Of a stretch of DNA of 64,000 nt, positions 31,276 to 39,938 are shown piece by piece. Source of the DNA: Coriobacteriaceae bacterium (GTDB lineage Bacteria > Actinomycetota > Coriobacteriia > Coriobacteriales > Coriobacteriaceae). The DNA is taken from positions 62,001 through 126,000 of the forward strand of contig CADFMD010000006.1 in the NCBI GenBank assembly GCA_902835305.1, read 5' to 3'. The notes below the pieces were generated by a model. It was not told where the DNA came from, did no database searches, and saw nothing but the letters and a program-made list of their open reading frames with translations. Each line of letters starts with the position of its first letter. Within the stretch, counting starts at the first letter, position 1. Position numbers and translations under genes: made by a program.

Positions 31276-32343
31276 TTGCAAGACGAACTTCCATCGAACT
31301 CTTTCGACATGCTGTTCGCAAAAGCTCGTTATGCAGTGGCACTTCAGGACTCTGATTCGAAAAGCCTTGAGTTGTCCGCTTCTGGTGGCGCTTTTGCTTT
31401 GTTTGCCCGCTCTGTTCTTCGTGTTGGTGGTGCCGTATTTGGAGCTTCCCTTCTCGACAACGGCACTGTCCGTCATATTTGCATAAAGCGGATTGATGAC
31501 TTGTATAAACTCCAAGGATCTAAATATGTTAAGAGCAACGTTGCAGATACATATGAAGAGTGTGCCCATCTTCTTTGCAAGAACACCGTAGTGCTATATT
31601 CCGGTACGCCATGCCAGATAGCGGGACTTCGAAAATATCTTGAAAAATCAGTTCCGAAGGAAGTCGTTGCAAACAACTTGCTGTGCGTCGATCTTATCTG
31701 TCACGGAACACCAAAGCAGGAGATTTTTTCTGCATATCTTGAATGGCTCGCCACGAAGAATAAAGCCGATGACGGCATCCATGGCTATGCTTTTAGAAGC
31801 AAAAAGATGGGGTGGGGACTAAATTATTATTACTACTTCTATCGTCGAGGTAGAAAACACGAGGTGCTGGGGCCCGCCCGTGATGACCCATATTTCGCAG
31901 CTTTTACGAAAGGGGTCATCTATCGGAGGTGTTGTTACAAGTGTCCCTTTGCAAGACTCGAACGCGTTGGAGACATCACGATAGGAGATTATTGGGGCAT
32001 CGATTCCGTTCATCCCGGCTTTTCTGACGAACGAGGCGTTTCCGCGGTCCTGATAAACACTAGTAATGGCGAGCGTTTCTTTAATGAGTGCTGTGCCGAT
32101 GAATGTAAGTGGATTAAATCAACCGTTGAAAGCGTTGCTGCAAATAACTCAAATCTCGTCAAGCCAGCCTCTCGTTCTGATGATGACGAGAGGCTGGCCG
32201 ATGAGGTCGAAAGAGCGATTTCTGCTGGTGACTACAAGCTGGCATTCGAAAAGCTGCTGGCACCAAAGCTTAGCTTGATGGCAAGAATTAGGCGAAAGCT
32301 TCCCTGGAAGCTTGTTCGTATGGTTTACGGACATGGACGGTAA
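31276..32343 (+). CDS. F420-hydrogenase/dehydrogenase beta-subunit-like protein, no N-terminal ferredoxin domain
   Basis: A 355-residue protein with the FrhB N-terminal (ASGGAFALFARSVLRVGGAV, LQGSKYVKSNV) and C-terminal (SGTPCQIAGLRKYL, VDLICHGTPK, CYKCPFARLERVGDITIGDY, WGIDSVHPGFSD) domains. Such proteins are common in exopolysaccharide operons with pyruvyltransferase-family genes, where their flavin/Fe-S redox chemistry is not defined. Most relatives start with a two-cluster ferredoxin domain, absent here. The start is TTG 31276: AGGAGG lies 7 nt upstream, whereas an in-frame start at 31222 lies inside wzx. Confidence 0.85.
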   Translation: MQDELPSNSFDMLFAKARYAVALQDSDSKSLELSASGGAFALFARSVLRVGGAVFGASLLDNGTVRHICIKRIDDLYKLQGSKYVKSNVADTYEECAHLLCKNTVVLYSGTPCQIAGLRKYLEKSVPKEVVANNLLCVDLICHGTPKQEIFSAYLEWLATKNKADDGIHGYAFRSKKMGWGLNYYYYFYRRGRKHEVLGPARDDPYFAAFTKGVIYRRCCYKCPFARLERVGDITIGDYWGIDSVHPGFSDERGVSAVLINTSNGERFFNECCADECKWIKSTVESVAANNSNLVKPASRSDDDERLADEVERAISAGDYKLAFEKLLAPKLSLMARIRRKLPWKLVRMVYGHGR

Positions 32344-32472
32344 CTGCTTTTCATTTAGACACTTGTAGTGCAAAGCTCACTCACACAGCAAACCCTCAGT
32401 GGAAATATCGACAGGCAGCTCATTCGTTACAGTCCTTAACAATTTTTAATCAAAGGCGGAAGGTGTTTATTC
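32344..32472 (+). other. Operon gap before the PLP enzyme
   Basis: 129 non-coding bases, the largest break inside the polysaccharide genes. It contains no clear terminator. AAAGGCGGAAGG precedes ATG 32473. A promoter could lie here but none was fixed. Confidence 0.4.
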
Positions 32473-33534
32473 ATGTATTACATCAACGAGAGGTTAGTTA
32501 ATCTACACCGCATTTTTGACCAGAACAAGCGCGAGGGTTACCTCAGACTTGATCTGAACGAGAACCCCGAGGGGCTATCTCAAGAGTTCATCGACGGGGT
32601 TCTTTCGGGGGTGACGCCCGAAATGGTGGCCCAGTACCCGGAGACTCTTGAGTTTACCGAATTCCTCGCTGGAAGACTTGGTACGGACATCGAGCATCTG
32701 TCGCTTGTTAACGGGTCTTCCGAGGGCATTCGCAACATCATTGAGGCCTTCACTGCACCTAACGGCGAGATCGTTTGTGTATCGCCTTCTTATGCAATGT
32801 TCGAGGTCTACTCGAAGATGTATGGACGTAATTTTGTGCCGGTTCCTTATAGGGATGACCTAACCATCACGGTGGATGATGTGATTTCTAAGATTAGCGA
32901 TGACACACAGCTGCTTATTCTTGTTAATCCGAATAACCCCATGGGCAATGCTTGGAGCAAGACTGAGATGTCACGCTTTTTTGAGGAAGCGGAACGACGT
33001 CAAATTACCGTTCTTGTCGACGAAGCATATCATTATTTTTGTCCCGAGACATCCATCAACTATGCCCTAACCCATGAACACGTATTTGTAACTCGTACTT
33101 TCTCGAAGCTCTTCTCGCTTGCCGGAGCTCGTTTAGGCTATGTAGCAGGATGGCCTGAGGGAGTTGCCCTCGTACAGAAGTTGAATACTCCCCACAATGT
33201 AAATATGTTTGCCATGCTCTTCGCAAAGAAAATCATGGAAACCGAAGGCATGCTCGATTCCATGATCGAGAATCAGCTCGCCGGCAAACAGTGGCTCGTT
33301 GAGCAACTTGACCGTAACTGCTATGAATATCGAAGCAGTGAAGGTAATTTCATGTTCATTAAGCCGTTTAGCGATGCTTCTGAAGTCGTTCGCCGCATGA
33401 AGGCCGAGAAAGGCATTCTCATTAAGGAGTATGACGGTATTGGCGCTTTTGGCAGCTGTCTGAGGGTTACCACTGGTCCCAAGCGTTCGATGGAGCGATT
33501 CATGGAAGCGCTGATTGAGTTGGACAAGGCCTAA
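32473..33534 (+). CDS. HisC/CobD-like PLP aminotransferase or decarboxylase
   Basis: Fold-type I PLP enzyme of 353 residues in the histidinol-phosphate aminotransferase/threonine-phosphate decarboxylase group. Motifs: LDLNENPEGLSQEF, VNGSSEGIRNIIEAF, LLILVNPNNPMGNAWSK, VLVDEAYHYFCPE and the PLP-lysine segment TRTFSKLFSLAGARLGYVAG. Being in a polysaccharide operon with no his or cob genes, it probably acts on a small phosphorylated compound. In Campylobacter, HisC-like capsule enzymes make ethanolamine phosphate or serinol phosphate (established for Cj1436/Cj1437). It ends 2 nt before the cytidylyltransferase fusion, implying a shared pathway. Confidence 0.85.
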   Translation: MYYINERLVNLHRIFDQNKREGYLRLDLNENPEGLSQEFIDGVLSGVTPEMVAQYPETLEFTEFLAGRLGTDIEHLSLVNGSSEGIRNIIEAFTAPNGEIVCVSPSYAMFEVYSKMYGRNFVPVPYRDDLTITVDDVISKISDDTQLLILVNPNNPMGNAWSKTEMSRFFEEAERRQITVLVDEAYHYFCPETSINYALTHEHVFVTRTFSKLFSLAGARLGYVAGWPEGVALVQKLNTPHNVNMFAMLFAKKIMETEGMLDSMIENQLAGKQWLVEQLDRNCYEYRSSEGNFMFIKPFSDASEVVRRMKAEKGILIKEYDGIGAFGSCLRVTTGPKRSMERFMEALIELDKA

Positions 33535-33536
33535 CC

Positions 33537-34919
33537 ATGACTAAGGTCATTACCTACGGAACCTACGACCATCTTCATCGCGGGCATGTCCGCCTGTTGG
33601 AGCGCGCCAAGGCCTTAGGCGACTATCTAATCGTTGGCGTTACGTCGGATGACTTTGACAAACAACGCGGCAAGATTAACGTTCAACAATCGCTTGAAGA
33701 GCGCATTGCAGCAGTGCGTTCGACCGGGCTTGCGGACAAGATCGTCGTCGAAGAGTACGAAGGCCAGAAAATCGACGACATCAAGCGCTATGGAGTCGAT
33801 ATCTTCACTGTGGGATCGGATTGGGAGGGCCAATTCGATTATCTGAATGAGTACTGCAAAGTTGTGTACCTCGAGCGCACCAGTGGTGTCTCTTCTACGG
33901 AAATCAGAAGTTCGGTTAAACTTCGCTGCGGTTTAGTTGGATATACCGACTATATGAATCGCGTTTTTGCTGAATGCGGTTTGGTAAATGGTCTCGCGGT
34001 TGTCGGCATTTGTGTTGAAAATCGCAGCTTGCTAGATGAGGGTCCACTCGGAGCCAAGCTTGTAACGGATGATTACGGTAAGTTACTGAATGCGGTCGAC
34101 ATTGTGTATATTCACTCGCATCCTGATCGGCATTATGCACAGGTGAAACGAGCCTTAAATGCCGGCAAGCATGTGATGTGCGAAGCGCCTATCGCAAAGA
34201 GCGCTAAGGAATGCAGCGAGCTTTTCGCATTAGCCGACGAGCGAGGCCTTGTGTTGATGGACTCGCTGCGCACGGCATACTCAACCGCCTACGCACGCAT
34301 GCTGTTGTTGGTTACCGGTGGACGTATTGGCGAGGTCGTTTCGGTCGATGCCACTATAACCAATCTTAAGACCAATCGCGCTCCTTTTGATACGCGTCGC
34401 GACACTGCTTGGAGCAGCATGACGGCATGGGGCCCGACGGCATTATTGCCAATCTTCCAGATACTAGGTACTAAACCTAACTCGGTACGCATTTCGTCCT
34501 TGTGCGAAAAAAATGACAAGACTTTTGATGAGTTCTCGAGGCTTGACGTTGAGTTTCCAAACGCCGTGGCAACAGCAAAGGTTGGCTCAGGCGCTAAGTC
34601 TGAGGGCAGTCTAGTTGTATCGGGCACAAAGGGCTACATATATGTTCCTGCGCCCTGGTGGAAGACTGATTATTTCGAAATCCGCTACGAGGACCCAGCC
34701 GATAACAGACGCTATTTCTATCAGCTAGACGGTGAAGGTATTCGCTTTGAATGGGTTTCTTTCCTAAGAATGATCGCCGATGTCGAAAAGGGCACCACAG
34801 GTGAAGAGGCACTTCGCCGCGAAGGCGGCATTGATCGCGATATCACCAAAGCCACCTGTGAAGTTATAGGCGCATTCGAACGCGGCGAGAGCGTTAAGTA
34901 CTTAGAGTTTATAAGGTAA
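33537..34919 (+). CDS. TagD-like cytidylyltransferase fused to a Gfo/Idh/MocA oxidoreductase
   Basis: A 460-residue bifunctional protein. Residues 1-130 are a cytidylyltransferase: VITYGTYDHLHRGHVRLLER has the HxGH-type nucleotide site, VGVTSDDF follows, and SGVSSTEIRSS is the second signature. Residues 130-460 are a Gfo/Idh/MocA oxidoreductase: KLLNAVDIVYIHSHPDRHYA, ALNAGKHVMCEAPIAKSAKE and ATAKVGSGAKSEGSLVVSGT, though the N-terminal GxGxxG loop is replaced by a divergent segment (GLAVVGICVENRS). The enzyme could oxidise or reduce a polyol phosphate and couple it to CMP. With the adjacent PLP enzyme and LicD it may supply a CDP-activated amino-alcohol. Last intact gene of the operon. Confidence 0.86.
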   Translation: MTKVITYGTYDHLHRGHVRLLERAKALGDYLIVGVTSDDFDKQRGKINVQQSLEERIAAVRSTGLADKIVVEEYEGQKIDDIKRYGVDIFTVGSDWEGQFDYLNEYCKVVYLERTSGVSSTEIRSSVKLRCGLVGYTDYMNRVFAECGLVNGLAVVGICVENRSLLDEGPLGAKLVTDDYGKLLNAVDIVYIHSHPDRHYAQVKRALNAGKHVMCEAPIAKSAKECSELFALADERGLVLMDSLRTAYSTAYARMLLLVTGGRIGEVVSVDATITNLKTNRAPFDTRRDTAWSSMTAWGPTALLPIFQILGTKPNSVRISSLCEKNDKTFDEFSRLDVEFPNAVATAKVGSGAKSEGSLVVSGTKGYIYVPAPWWKTDYFEIRYEDPADNRRYFYQLDGEGIRFEWVSFLRMIADVEKGTTGEEALRREGGIDRDITKATCEVIGAFERGESVKYLEFIR

Positions 34920-35198
34920 TCATGGTTTCAGCTTTTCAGCTGGCAAAATATCGTTGAGTGCTATGTATTCCCTTGGGACATTCAATGATGTCTGGCGAGA
35001 GCGTTCTGAATCTTTGGCGAAAACTCAATTCTAGCTATTAAAATAATCATCAGGAATGAGTGCGCTGGTTAAATGTAATGCGCTCCTTCCTCTATATAAA
35101 GCAATTTGCAGCCACTCCATAAGCTAAGACGCTTCTGATTAATTCTCGGTCGCGAGTGCCTACTGTCTTACGATTAATCAAACCTCATTATTCCTCAC
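34920..35198 (+). other. Non-coding spacer before the dehydrogenase remnant
   Basis: Mixed-composition spacer of 279 bases with no supported gene. A short imperfect hairpin (CAGCTTTTCAGCTG near 34929) follows the oxidoreductase stop. The sequence probably marks a recombination boundary, because coding similarity to the nucleotide-sugar dehydrogenase begins abruptly at 35199. Confidence 0.4.
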
Positions 35199-35421
35199 GC
35201 GAGCTCCATCCAGGGCGTTATGAAGCGCGTGAAGGCCAAAGGCGTGGCCGAGGTGGTATATGAGCCCACGCTGGACGCGCCGGAGTTCTTCGGCTCCGAG
35301 GTGACCACGGCCTTAAGTCCTTCAAGGCCGGCTGCAATGCGATCGTCGCCAACCGCAGGAGCGACGAGCTCGCAGATGTTTCAGAAATGGTTTATACAAG
35401 GGACTTATTTAAACGCGATTA
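35199..35421 (+). pseudogene. C-terminal remnant of nucleotide-sugar dehydrogenase (left copy)
   Basis: Encodes about the last 74 residues of a UDP-glucose/UDP-ManNAc-type dehydrogenase, beginning at SSIQGVMKRVKAKGV and ending TRDLFKRD then TAG. It is nearly identical to the end of the larger fragment at 39939-40538. One base is missing near 35306 (GTGACCACGG against GTGACCCACGA), so the frame shifts after FFGSEVT. No N-terminal NAD domain or catalytic Cys region is present. Clearly non-functional. Confidence 0.88.
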
Positions 35422-35436
35422 GCTGAAAGGAGATAA

Positions 35437-36587
35437 TTGAAAAGAATATTCATTTCAAAAATGATGGCTGCCTGAAGCTGCTGATCGTCGTGGGCACCCG
35501 CCCCGAGGTCATCCGCCTGTCCGAGGTCATCAAGAAGTGCCGCCGCCACTTCGACTGCCTGCTGGCGCACACCGGGTAGAACTACGACTACACGCTCAAC
35601 GGCATCTTCTTCCGCGACTTGTCGCTGGACGCCGTGGGCGCCGACTTGGGCGAAACCGTGGGCAACATCATCGCCGCGAGCTATAAGCTCATGGTTGAGG
35701 TGAAGCCCGACGCGCTTCTCATCCTGGGCGACACCAACAGCTGCCTTTCCGCCATCGCGGCCAAGAGGCTCCACATCCCCATCTTCCACATGGAGGCGGG
35801 CAACCGCTGCAAGGACGAGTGCCTGCCCGAGGAGACTAACCGCCGCATCGTCGACGTGATCTCCGACGTCAACCTGGCATACTCCGAGCACGCGCGCCGC
35901 TACCTCAGGGACACCGGCTGCGCCCCGGAGCGCACCTATGTCACGGGCTCGCCCATGGCAGAGGTCCTTCGTGCCAACCTGGACAAGATCGAGGCTTCGG
36001 ATGTCCTCTCCGAGCTCGGTCTGGAGCTCAAGCGCTACATGCTGCTTTCGGCCCACCGCGAGGAGAACATCGACACCGAGGCGAACTTCACGAGCCTGTT
36101 CACGGCGATCAACGCGCTCGCGGAGAAATACGACATGCCGATCCTGTACTCCTGCCACCCGCGCTCCCGCAAGCGCCTGGAGGCCACCGGCTTCAAGCTG
36201 GACCTGCGCGTGCGCATGCACGAGCCCATGGGATTCCACGACTACAACTGCCTGCAGATGAACGCCTTCGCCGTGGTTTCCGACTCCGGCACCCTGCCCG
36301 AGGAGTCCAGCTTCTTTGCAAGCATTGGGCGCCCGTTCCCGGCCGTTTGCATCCGCACCTCCACCGAGCGCCCCGAGGCGCTGGACAAGGCCTGCTTCAC
36401 GCTGGCCGGCATCTCCGAGAAGGGGCTGCTCCAGGCCGTCCACACCGCCGTCGAGCTCGACGCCGAGGGGTCGCTGCCCGAGGCGCCCGTTCCAGACTAC
36501 GCCGACGAGACCGTGTCCACCAAGGTGGTCAAGATCATCCAGAGCTACACCGGCGTTGTGGACAAGATGGTGTGGAGGAAGTTCTAG
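35437..36587 (+). pseudogene. Broken UDP-GlcNAc 2-epimerase-family gene (CapG/WbjD-like)
   Basis: A WecB-like epimerase of the subfamily used for L-FucNAc-type sugars: LLIVVGTRPEVIRLSEVIKK, then TAG at 35577-35579 where the family has Gln (HTG-stop-NYDYTLNGIFF). After it come ILGDTNSCLSAIAAKRL, FHMEAGNRCKDECLPEETNR, YVTGSPMAEVL, LLSAHREENIDTEANF and SDSGTLPEESSFFASIGRPF. A second lesion is near the start: AAAGGAG and TTG 35437 lead into TTGAAAAGAATATTC in a frame that stops at TGA 35473, one base out of the main frame in an A-run. The C-terminal 322 codons remain open and GC-rich. Loss is probably recent. Confidence 0.85.
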
Positions 36588-36636
36588 GCATTCTTTTGAG
36601 AATTAGACGGCCTTAATAACCTGACACTCACTAATG

Positions 36637-36683
36637 AACCGCTGCCTATTTCCATCAAGATGATAGGCGGCGGTTCTTTTTTT
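36637..36683 (+). terminator. Intrinsic terminator after the epimerase remnant
   Basis: AACCGCTGCCTA (36637-36648) pairs with TAGGCGGCGGTT (36664-36675), with one mismatch, followed by a T-rich tract. It insulates the Hachiman-like genes from the polysaccharide transcript. Confidence 0.85.
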
Positions 36684-36774
36684 ATTAGATTTAAATCCTA
36701 GGCTAAATGTATGAGGTTCCTGAAGCAACAAAACGATCCATTGATTAAAATTAACTAGAGCAGGTGATCATCGG

Positions 36775-37548
36775 ATGCTATTTACAGGAGTTATTGAAAA
36801 GGAGCTATCCGATCGAATTCACCTGACGTATTTTAACGTCATCGAAAATGACGACTTCGATGAGTGTCTAAATCAATGCCTACCCTCTATTTGGTTTGGC
36901 CCTAAAGACCCTCGTTCGCTAGAAGTCACAAAGACGAAAATCTCGAAATACTTTGAATCAAAACTAAATAATCGCCCCTTAGTTTGCGGTTCTTGTGCTG
37001 AGATTTTCTTACATGCTTATTTGGGGCACAACGGCTATCAGCAGGCTTGTCTTGGATCAAATCTTGAAGAGGGGTCGATCAAAAAAGGATTTGACGGTTT
37101 CTATTTAAAAGATGATGAATACTGGTTGATGGAGAGCAAGTCGTCAATTTTTGGAAATACAACTCACCTTAGTAAAGCTAAAGAAGCTTATAAGGATCTC
37201 CATGACAAGATTAACGATTTTGATGGAAATGACCCTTGGGACAATGCTCGAAATCACGCTATAGTAGCTGGTGCCGAAGGATCCATTCTTAAACAGATCA
37301 GAATGCTTTCGGACGATTTTACTCTCCGTCGGGCCCATAGTGCCGACGAATTTAACATGATTCCTTGTGGTACTGTTTTTATTGACTGTGTTCTGACTAT
37401 CGAAGAAGTCGAAAAACTATCGATTGACGTATTACAGTTTTTCGGAAAACAGAGCTACTCAGCCATACACATAGTTTGCGTCTCACATTTGGCATTAGTT
37501 GGTTTTCTTCGATATTTGAACTTGGAGTACACAGATGAGCGACGCTAG
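36775..37548 (+). CDS. hamA: HamA-like (DUF1837) nuclease subunit of a Hachiman system
   Basis: A 257-residue DUF1837 protein. Its core resembles a PD-(D/E)XK nuclease: CAEIFLHAYLG (Glu near 76), KKGFDGFYLKDDEYWLMESK with Asp near 107 and Glu/Lys near 120-122, then HLSKAKEAYKDLHDKI. In Hachiman, HamA is the DNase held inactive by HamB and released on sensing DNA damage or phage DNA (established for the family). The gene overlaps the helicase gene by 14 nt, the standard hamA-hamB layout. AT-rich composition differs from the GC-rich dehydrogenase fragments on both sides, indicating import. The related E. coli AbpAB pair is an alternative name for similar architectures. Confidence 0.8.
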   Translation: MLFTGVIEKELSDRIHLTYFNVIENDDFDECLNQCLPSIWFGPKDPRSLEVTKTKISKYFESKLNNRPLVCGSCAEIFLHAYLGHNGYQQACLGSNLEEGSIKKGFDGFYLKDDEYWLMESKSSIFGNTTHLSKAKEAYKDLHDKINDFDGNDPWDNARNHAIVAGAEGSILKQIRMLSDDFTLRRAHSADEFNMIPCGTVFIDCVLTIEEVEKLSIDVLQFFGKQSYSAIHIVCVSHLALVGFLRYLNLEYTDERR

Positions 37549-39922
37549 CTCCATTACAAAATTAAAGAACAACAGTGCATTTAGGTTGGTGGTCAATAAG
37601 CTACTTTTAGGTAATGAGCTCACGAATAGAGAGTCAACGTTTCTTCTTTCTGCCGCAATTGCTTTGTTAAGGTACGGGCTAAAAGATAAGAATCGAACAA
37701 GAAGTCTTGAGTTTGCATACTGGATTATTCTGAATTATTCGTTGAGTACGGGTGATTACAGACCCCTGTACGATCTTTCATTTGAATTGGGCCTATACCC
37801 AGTAGCCAAATCGATTGTTGATATCGATGAAGGGCGCTTCAATACTCTGAGTGATTTTATTGCTCTAGATGAAATCGAAAAGAACTTTACCAAAGGTGTG
37901 ACGCTTACTCTCGAGCAGAAGTTGTCCGACAGCTCTTTCTCTTCATACTCTGGGGAAGGGTTCGCCTATATCGCACCGACCTCGTTTGGTAAGACTGAGC
38001 GCTTGGTTGATGCTGTACTGGACGATAAAAGCGGCTGCCGACCTTGTGTAATTGTGCCGACAAAATCACTTCTCGCCCAAACGCGCGATGATGTATTTAA
38101 GCGCCATCCTAGAACAAAAGTAATTACTCATGACGAAATGTACCAGTGTGAGAAGTCGTTCATCGCCATCCTCACTCAGGAAAGGGCCATACGTTTATTG
38201 GAAGCGAATCCGACCTTATCATTTTCGAGTCTGTTTATAGACGAAGCGCACAACGCTTTTGATCCCGACGATCGCGCTTTGTTAATTTCACGCCTCATCC
38301 GCGAGTCAAAACTCCGCGATCCCTTGACAAGGTTCTACTACTTTAGTCCTGTTATCGACGACATTAACCTGTTGTCCGTCATTTCAGGGTTTGAGGTTGA
38401 GGGGTGTAAAGTCAGCAAAAGTATGAAAGAGCCTCGTTATTATCTGCTCGACAGCGAGGGAGTCTTGCATGCCTACAACAGGTTTTTCAACAGTTTTTGC
38501 CAGCATTCTACTTTTAACGGCACTTGGGATTGCCTGACGAATAAGGCAACTGCTAAAAATCTTGTGTTCTTGTCTTCCCCTAGAAAGGTCCGTGAGGCGG
38601 CCTTGGACTTAGCGAGTAGTCTGCCCGATAACCGAGTCGCCCCCGACCTCGATAGAGTTATTTGTGCCCTGACCGAACATGTGAGTCCTCTATACGATGA
38701 AATAATTTGCCTGCGGCGCGGTATTGTATACCTGCACGGGCAGATGCCGGACGGAATCAAAAATTATTTGCTTGACCGTGCTGCGAAGTTGGAATCAATT
38801 CGTTATATATTTGCAAATGAAGTCATCATGGAAGGTATTAATCTTCCATTTGATTCGGTATTTATTCTCAATTTACGAACAAAAAGGCGTGCAGCCCTAA
38901 TTAATTTAATTGGTCGCGCATCACGTTTAAATTACGTTTTTGGAGATACCCCTCATCTTAAAATGCTTAGCCCGCAGGTAATATTTGCTGAATCAAAATG
39001 GACTGGCTCAAGACCGACCATGAAAAATGCCATCTCGGAATTGCATAGTGTAGGATTTAAGGACCGCGATGACAACCCGCGAATTAAAATATCTAAAGGT
39101 AAGCCGTTGAGTGAAAATGAGCGAAAGCGTCTTGTCTTCGAAGATAGCTTGATTCAAAGCTGCAATCATTCTGATACTGATCTCGGTGTTTTGCTAGATC
39201 GTTCCGGCCTGCGTTCTATGTATGAAAACTGGGAGATTGCAAAAGTTGAGATTGCCCGGAGACTCACCACATTTAAAGCATGTGCAGATAATAGCGTACT
39301 CGAATTAATATGCATTTATTTCATTGACGATGGTCTTGTTTTCTCTAATTCATATCTCAGAGTTAGTAAATTGCGCAGGCAGTTACCTTTTTACCAAAGT
39401 TATCTTGAGAGCAAGTCATCGAAATCACTTAGTCAACGACTCGCTTCCGACATTTCATTATGGAAAAAGAAGGCTGAGTCCGCACCCAGCTTCCTCTATG
39501 TTGGTCGTAGCTTTGGGGAGGTCAATTACCAAGGCCTTGCCGATGGCGAAGGAAGTTATGTTGACATAAGGCAAAAAACTGATTCCGAACTGCCAGCACT
39601 TTTCCTTGCTAAATACAAGACGGAGGACGATTATCTTGGGTTCACTTTGTCTAGATTCGTTCGCGTTCTATATAAGACGGGTCATATTGATCAGGAGCAG
39701 TACTACATGTTCTTATACGGGACAGCTGACAAGGAAGGCGTTGAGTTAATTCAGGCTGGAGTCCCTTTGTCCTTAATCAACATTCTAAAAGAGAACAATT
39801 TGCTTAATGAAATTGGTCTTGATCAATATGGAAATATCAAAATTGGGACTAGGCTTAAACACTTTTCGAATGATGTCGACGACTACACCAGGTTCGAAAT
39901 TGACCAATTTAATATTGAGTAA
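37535..39922 (+). CDS. hamB: HamB-like superfamily 2 helicase of a Hachiman system
   Basis: A 795-residue SF2 helicase. Motif I is AYIAPTSFGKTE near residues 146-157. Motif Ia is CVIVPTKSLLAQTR, motif II is LFIDEAHNAFDPDD (DEAH), a motif III-like segment is FYYFSP, motif V is NEVIMEGINLPFDSVFIL and motif VI is LINLIGRASRLNY. A long C-terminal region with charged helices follows (SYLESKSSKSLSQRLASDIS). In Hachiman, HamB binds DNA and ATP and restrains the HamA nuclease. It starts with ATG 37535 inside hamA. Both genes are intact although the flanking genes are broken, which points to selection for the defence pair. Confidence 0.82.
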   Translation: MSDASSITKLKNNSAFRLVVNKLLLGNELTNRESTFLLSAAIALLRYGLKDKNRTRSLEFAYWIILNYSLSTGDYRPLYDLSFELGLYPVAKSIVDIDEGRFNTLSDFIALDEIEKNFTKGVTLTLEQKLSDSSFSSYSGEGFAYIAPTSFGKTERLVDAVLDDKSGCRPCVIVPTKSLLAQTRDDVFKRHPRTKVITHDEMYQCEKSFIAILTQERAIRLLEANPTLSFSSLFIDEAHNAFDPDDRALLISRLIRESKLRDPLTRFYYFSPVIDDINLLSVISGFEVEGCKVSKSMKEPRYYLLDSEGVLHAYNRFFNSFCQHSTFNGTWDCLTNKATAKNLVFLSSPRKVREAALDLASSLPDNRVAPDLDRVICALTEHVSPLYDEIICLRRGIVYLHGQMPDGIKNYLLDRAAKLESIRYIFANEVIMEGINLPFDSVFILNLRTKRRAALINLIGRASRLNYVFGDTPHLKMLSPQVIFAESKWTGSRPTMKNAISELHSVGFKDRDDNPRIKISKGKPLSENERKRLVFEDSLIQSCNHSDTDLGVLLDRSGLRSMYENWEIAKVEIARRLTTFKACADNSVLELICIYFIDDGLVFSNSYLRVSKLRRQLPFYQSYLESKSSKSLSQRLASDISLWKKKAESAPSFLYVGRSFGEVNYQGLADGEGSYVDIRQKTDSELPALFLAKYKTEDDYLGFTLSRFVRVLYKTGHIDQEQYYMFLYGTADKEGVELIQAGVPLSLINILKENNLLNEIGLDQYGNIKIGTRLKHFSNDVDDYTRFEIDQFNIE

Positions 39923-39938
39923 CCGCTGGTTTTATTAA

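Noticed and set aside
35619..36587. A complete 322-residue epimerase from 35619
   Set aside because: The family N-terminus (GTRPEVIRL) lies upstream in the same frame before a TAG stop, so this is the 3' part of a broken gene and not a full-length enzyme.
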